Source: Flavobacteriaceae bacterium (GTDB taxonomy: Bacteria; Bacteroidota; Bacteroidia; Flavobacteriales; Flavobacteriaceae). From it: a DNA stretch of 43,346 nt. The translations under genes were made by a program, and so were the position numbers. This document shows, one piece after another, positions 41,175 through 43,346 of this stretch. Under the pieces are notes generated by a model. That model saw only the letters and a program-made list of their open reading frames with translations. It was not told where the DNA came from and ran no database searches. Within the stretch, counting starts at the first letter, position 1, and the number at the start of each line of letters is the position of its first letter. The stretch spans positions 1-43,346 of the forward strand of contig CANGFO010000017.1 of NCBI GenBank assembly GCA_947453195.1, written 5' to 3'.

Positions 41175-43346
41175 ATGAAGAAACTTTTCCTTTTAGCGGC
41201 ATTTTTTTCAATGCATATCGCTCAATCTCAGTTAATTGTAAATAACGTTTCTCAAACACCGGCTCAATTAGTACAAAACGTATTGTTGGGTTCAGGTATT
41301 ACTGTTTCTAATGTTAAATTTAACGGGACTACTGCCGCAGCAAATACGCCCCAACTTAAAGTGGGCAAATTTTCAAACGGTAATACAACTAATATTGGTC
41401 TTACATCCGGACTAATTTTGGCGACAGGAAAAGCAAATGTAGCTATTGGACCTAATAATCAGGCAGGGGCGAGTCAAGCTGTAACGCCTGTTTCAGCTGG
41501 TGATGCTGATTTAGGAATGTTGACTACTAACACAATTAATAATAAATCAATTCTTGAATTTGATTTTATTCCTAATGGTGATAACTTACAATTTAATTTT
41601 GTTTTCGCTTCTGAAGAATATCCAGAATTTGTTAATTCCTCTTTTAACGATGTATTTGGATTTTTCTTAAGTGGACCAGGTATTACTGGGCCTTACTCCA
41701 ATAATTCAAAAAATATAGCTTTAATTCCGGGATCTACACCTCCAACGGCAATAACTATAAATAATTTAAATAATGGTACTGCTAATAATGGCCCTTGTGC
41801 TTATTGTGCTTATTATGTTAATAATGGAACTGGCTCTACTCCATTAGTAAATACTTCTATTCAATACGATGGATTCACAACAGTTATTGCAGCTGTAAGT
41901 GGAGTACAGTGTGGTCAAACCTATCATATTAAATTAGCAATCGCTAATGTTGGAGATAATGCGTATGATTCAGCAGTGTTTTTAGAAGCAGGAAGTTTTA
42001 ATACTATTCCTCCTTTGTCTTTACCTCTTGATTTGTTAGTTTCAAATGGATTAGCGCCTTGTTACAGTACCTCTGCACAAGTGTGTTCTGGTTTAGCAAG
42101 TAACATTGTTCATACTTGGACATTAAATGGAGTTGTTATACCAGGTGCAACAGGTCCTTGTGTTACTGTGAACCAACCGGGAACTTTATGTGCAACGGTA
42201 TATCCTTTTGGTAGTGGTTGCCCTTTCACAGATTGTATGACTGTTGAATTTTTAACTCCAATGCCATTAGGAAGTCCTATAGATGTTAATTCTTGTATAG
42301 GAGGTACTTTTGATTTGTCAACGAATTCTTCTATTATTTTAAATGGTTTGAATGCTGGTGATTATGATATTTCTTATTATAATTCGCTTCTAGATGCTCA
42401 GAATTCTGCTAACCCAATAGGTAATATTACTACTTATCCTGGTGCGGAGGGAGAAACAATTTGGGTCGGAATTATGGATAATGTTTCAGGTTCTGGGTGT
42501 ATTGAAACCCGTTCTTTTACTTTACATTTTGTAAATACAATGACACCTGCTATTACTTGTGGAACTCCTACTGGGTCATCAGTAACATTTAACTGGTTAG
42601 CGTTAACCGGCGCAACTAATCACAATGTAAGTTATCAGGTAAACTCAGGAACAGCAAATAATATTGGTTTAATTGGTAATGTGAATAATTATCAAGTTAC
42701 TGGATTGGCTCCTGGAGATAATGTTCAAATAACGATAACTCCAATTGGAGGATCCGGCTCTTGTTTTGGGCCTACAACATATAACTGTACAGCTGCTGCC
42801 TGTCCGTCAATTACGTCACCATCTTCAGTACAAAATTTATGCTTTTTTGGAGATCCAACTCCTTTTTCTGTGAATACAACTTTTACTGGAAGTAATGCCA
42901 TAAGTTATGTTTATTTCACAACACCTCAAGTAGGAAGTAATATGTATTCTGGTGGAATTCCATTAGGGTTTTCTACTCCAAATGCTGGCGGTGTTGCGTC
43001 ATTAGACCTTCCTGCTTTAGGAATTACAGGTTCATTGCCTAACGTGCCTGGTACTTATTATATATATGCTATTGCAAATCCTGATCCTGCAGATCCTACG
43101 TGTAGACCTTTTCAAGAAATTCAAGTCATTGTTAATGACATCCCGGCCTTACCTATAGTAACCACTCCCGTAACTTATTGTCAAGGAGCTACTGCAACAG
43201 CATTAAGTGCTACAGGTACTGGTTTGTTATGGTATACTGCTGCAACAGGAGGAACAGGATCATCAACTGCCATAGTTCCTAGTACAGCAACAGGCGGTAC
43301 TACTTTGTATTATGTATCCCAAACTATTTCAGGTTGTGAAGGTCCG
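41175..43346 (+). CDS. Choice-of-anchor L domain surface protein, 5' part (continues past window)
   Basis: The frame is open from ATG 41175 to the end of the window (724 codons, no stop). A signal peptide (MKKLFLLAAFFSMHIAQSQ) is followed by a choice-of-anchor L domain closely related to that of the gene at 22444 (KFNGTTAAANT, FVFASEEYPEFVNSSFNDVF, GQTYHIKLAIANVGDNAYDS). The same two Cys-rich segments follow (LAPCYSTSAQVCSGL, GATGPCVTVNQPG). Unlike its relative it goes on with a fibronectin III-like part (ITCGTPTGSSVTFNWLAL) and an Ig-like repeat (YCQGATATALSATGTG, LWYTAATGGTG). A T9SS sorting domain or CHU_C-type end would be expected outside the window. Confidence 0.9.
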   Translation, partial: MKKLFLLAAFFSMHIAQSQLIVNNVSQTPAQLVQNVLLGSGITVSNVKFNGTTAAANTPQLKVGKFSNGNTTNIGLTSGLILATGKANVAIGPNNQAGASQAVTPVSAGDADLGMLTTNTINNKSILEFDFIPNGDNLQFNFVFASEEYPEFVNSSFNDVFGFFLSGPGITGPYSNNSKNIALIPGSTPPTAITINNLNNGTANNGPCAYCAYYVNNGTGSTPLVNTSIQYDGFTTVIAAVSGVQCGQTYHIKLAIANVGDNAYDSAVFLEAGSFNTIPPLSLPLDLLVSNGLAPCYSTSAQVCSGLASNIVHTWTLNGVVIPGATGPCVTVNQPGTLCATVYPFGSGCPFTDCMTVEFLTPMPLGSPIDVNSCIGGTFDLSTNSSIILNGLNAGDYDISYYNSLLDAQNSANPIGNITTYPGAEGETIWVGIMDNVSGSGCIETRSFTLHFVNTMTPAITCGTPTGSSVTFNWLALTGATNHNVSYQVNSGTANNIGLIGNVNNYQVTGLAPGDNVQITITPIGGSGSCFGPTTYNCTAAACPSITSPSSVQNLCFFGDPTPFSVNTTFTGSNAISYVYFTTPQVGSNMYSGGIPLGFSTPNAGGVASLDLPALGITGSLPNVPGTYYIYAIANPDPADPTCRPFQEIQVIVNDIPALPIVTTPVTYCQGATATALSATGTGLLWYTAATGGTGSSTAIVPSTATGGTTLYYVSQTISGCEGP

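Noticed and set aside
1..43346. CRISPR array, insertion sequence, prophage or integrase
   Set aside because: No regularly spaced long repeats, transposase, phage structural genes or integrase were seen.

Overview
The window looks like chromosomal DNA of a Flavobacteriaceae bacterium, probably Flavobacterium or a close relative. It is AT-rich. Promoters fit the Bacteroidetes form (TTG, about 19 bases, TAnnTTTG), and I see no Shine-Dalgarno leaders deciding starts. Several secreted proteins end in a Por-type (type IX secretion, T9SS) sorting domain. The housekeeping genes (dnaE with a fused exonuclease, rpsP with a long acidic tail, single-domain Nfu beside an Mrp ATPase) also fit this group. 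I see no insertion sequence, prophage, integrase or CRISPR array.

Layout. 1-1.7 kb: 3' end of a large T9SS cargo protein facing a DOMON-like T9SS cargo gene, with strong hairpins between them. 1.8-5.5 kb: a PhoB/PhoR-type two-component pair, then an oppositely oriented glycosyltransferase and metallophosphoesterase pair. 5.6-7.2 kb: trmB, a LysE-type exporter and an alkyltransferase-like repair protein. 7.4-10.2 kb: an iron-sulfur and electron-transfer operon (Mrp, Nfu, ferredoxin reductase, 2Fe-2S ferredoxin). 10.2-14.3 kb, minus strand: a DUF3050 protein, glutaryl-CoA dehydrogenase, and the rpsP-rimM-trmN6 operon. 14.5-21.9 kb: a lipoprotein, an RRM protein, dnaE, trxA and a lone DUF58 protein. 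22.0-26.5 kb: tRNA-Asp, a choice-of-anchor L adhesin-like T9SS protein, a small lipoprotein, and a secreted phospholipase D-like protein. 26.6-28.7 kb, minus strand: a GT2 glycosyltransferase and a flippase-like membrane protein. 28.7-32.7 kb: ruvC, hemW, a cyclase, a GNAT acetyltransferase, an MmcQ/YjbR protein and a PH-SHOCT protein. 32.9-38.5 kb: a compact signalling cluster. 38.5-43.3 kb: an M20 dipeptidase, tRNA-Leu, a three-domain Nfu protein, and a second, larger choice-of-anchor L protein cut by the window end.

The most interesting region is 32,867-38,457. Six closely spaced genes encode a single-domain response regulator, a histidine kinase carrying an HNOBA domain (the partner domain of the H-NOX nitric-oxide sensor) plus PAS, a FIST-domain protein of the type that includes the haem/NO sensor NosP, a second soluble kinase with a catalytic core related to the first, a free Hpt phosphotransfer protein, and a LytTR transcription factor. 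A small receiver-like gene follows. This reads as a self-contained multistep phosphorelay, possibly sensing NO or haem, that ends in transcription rather than in cyclic-di-GMP turnover. The ligand is inferred, not shown.

Other non-gene signals are a family of seven-base-period repeats (GATTNNN) in the leaders of dnaE and trmN6 and inside hemW, a 38-base direct repeat flanking a T9SS gene, three hairpins in a row after tRNA-Asp, and a perfect 44-base palindrome.
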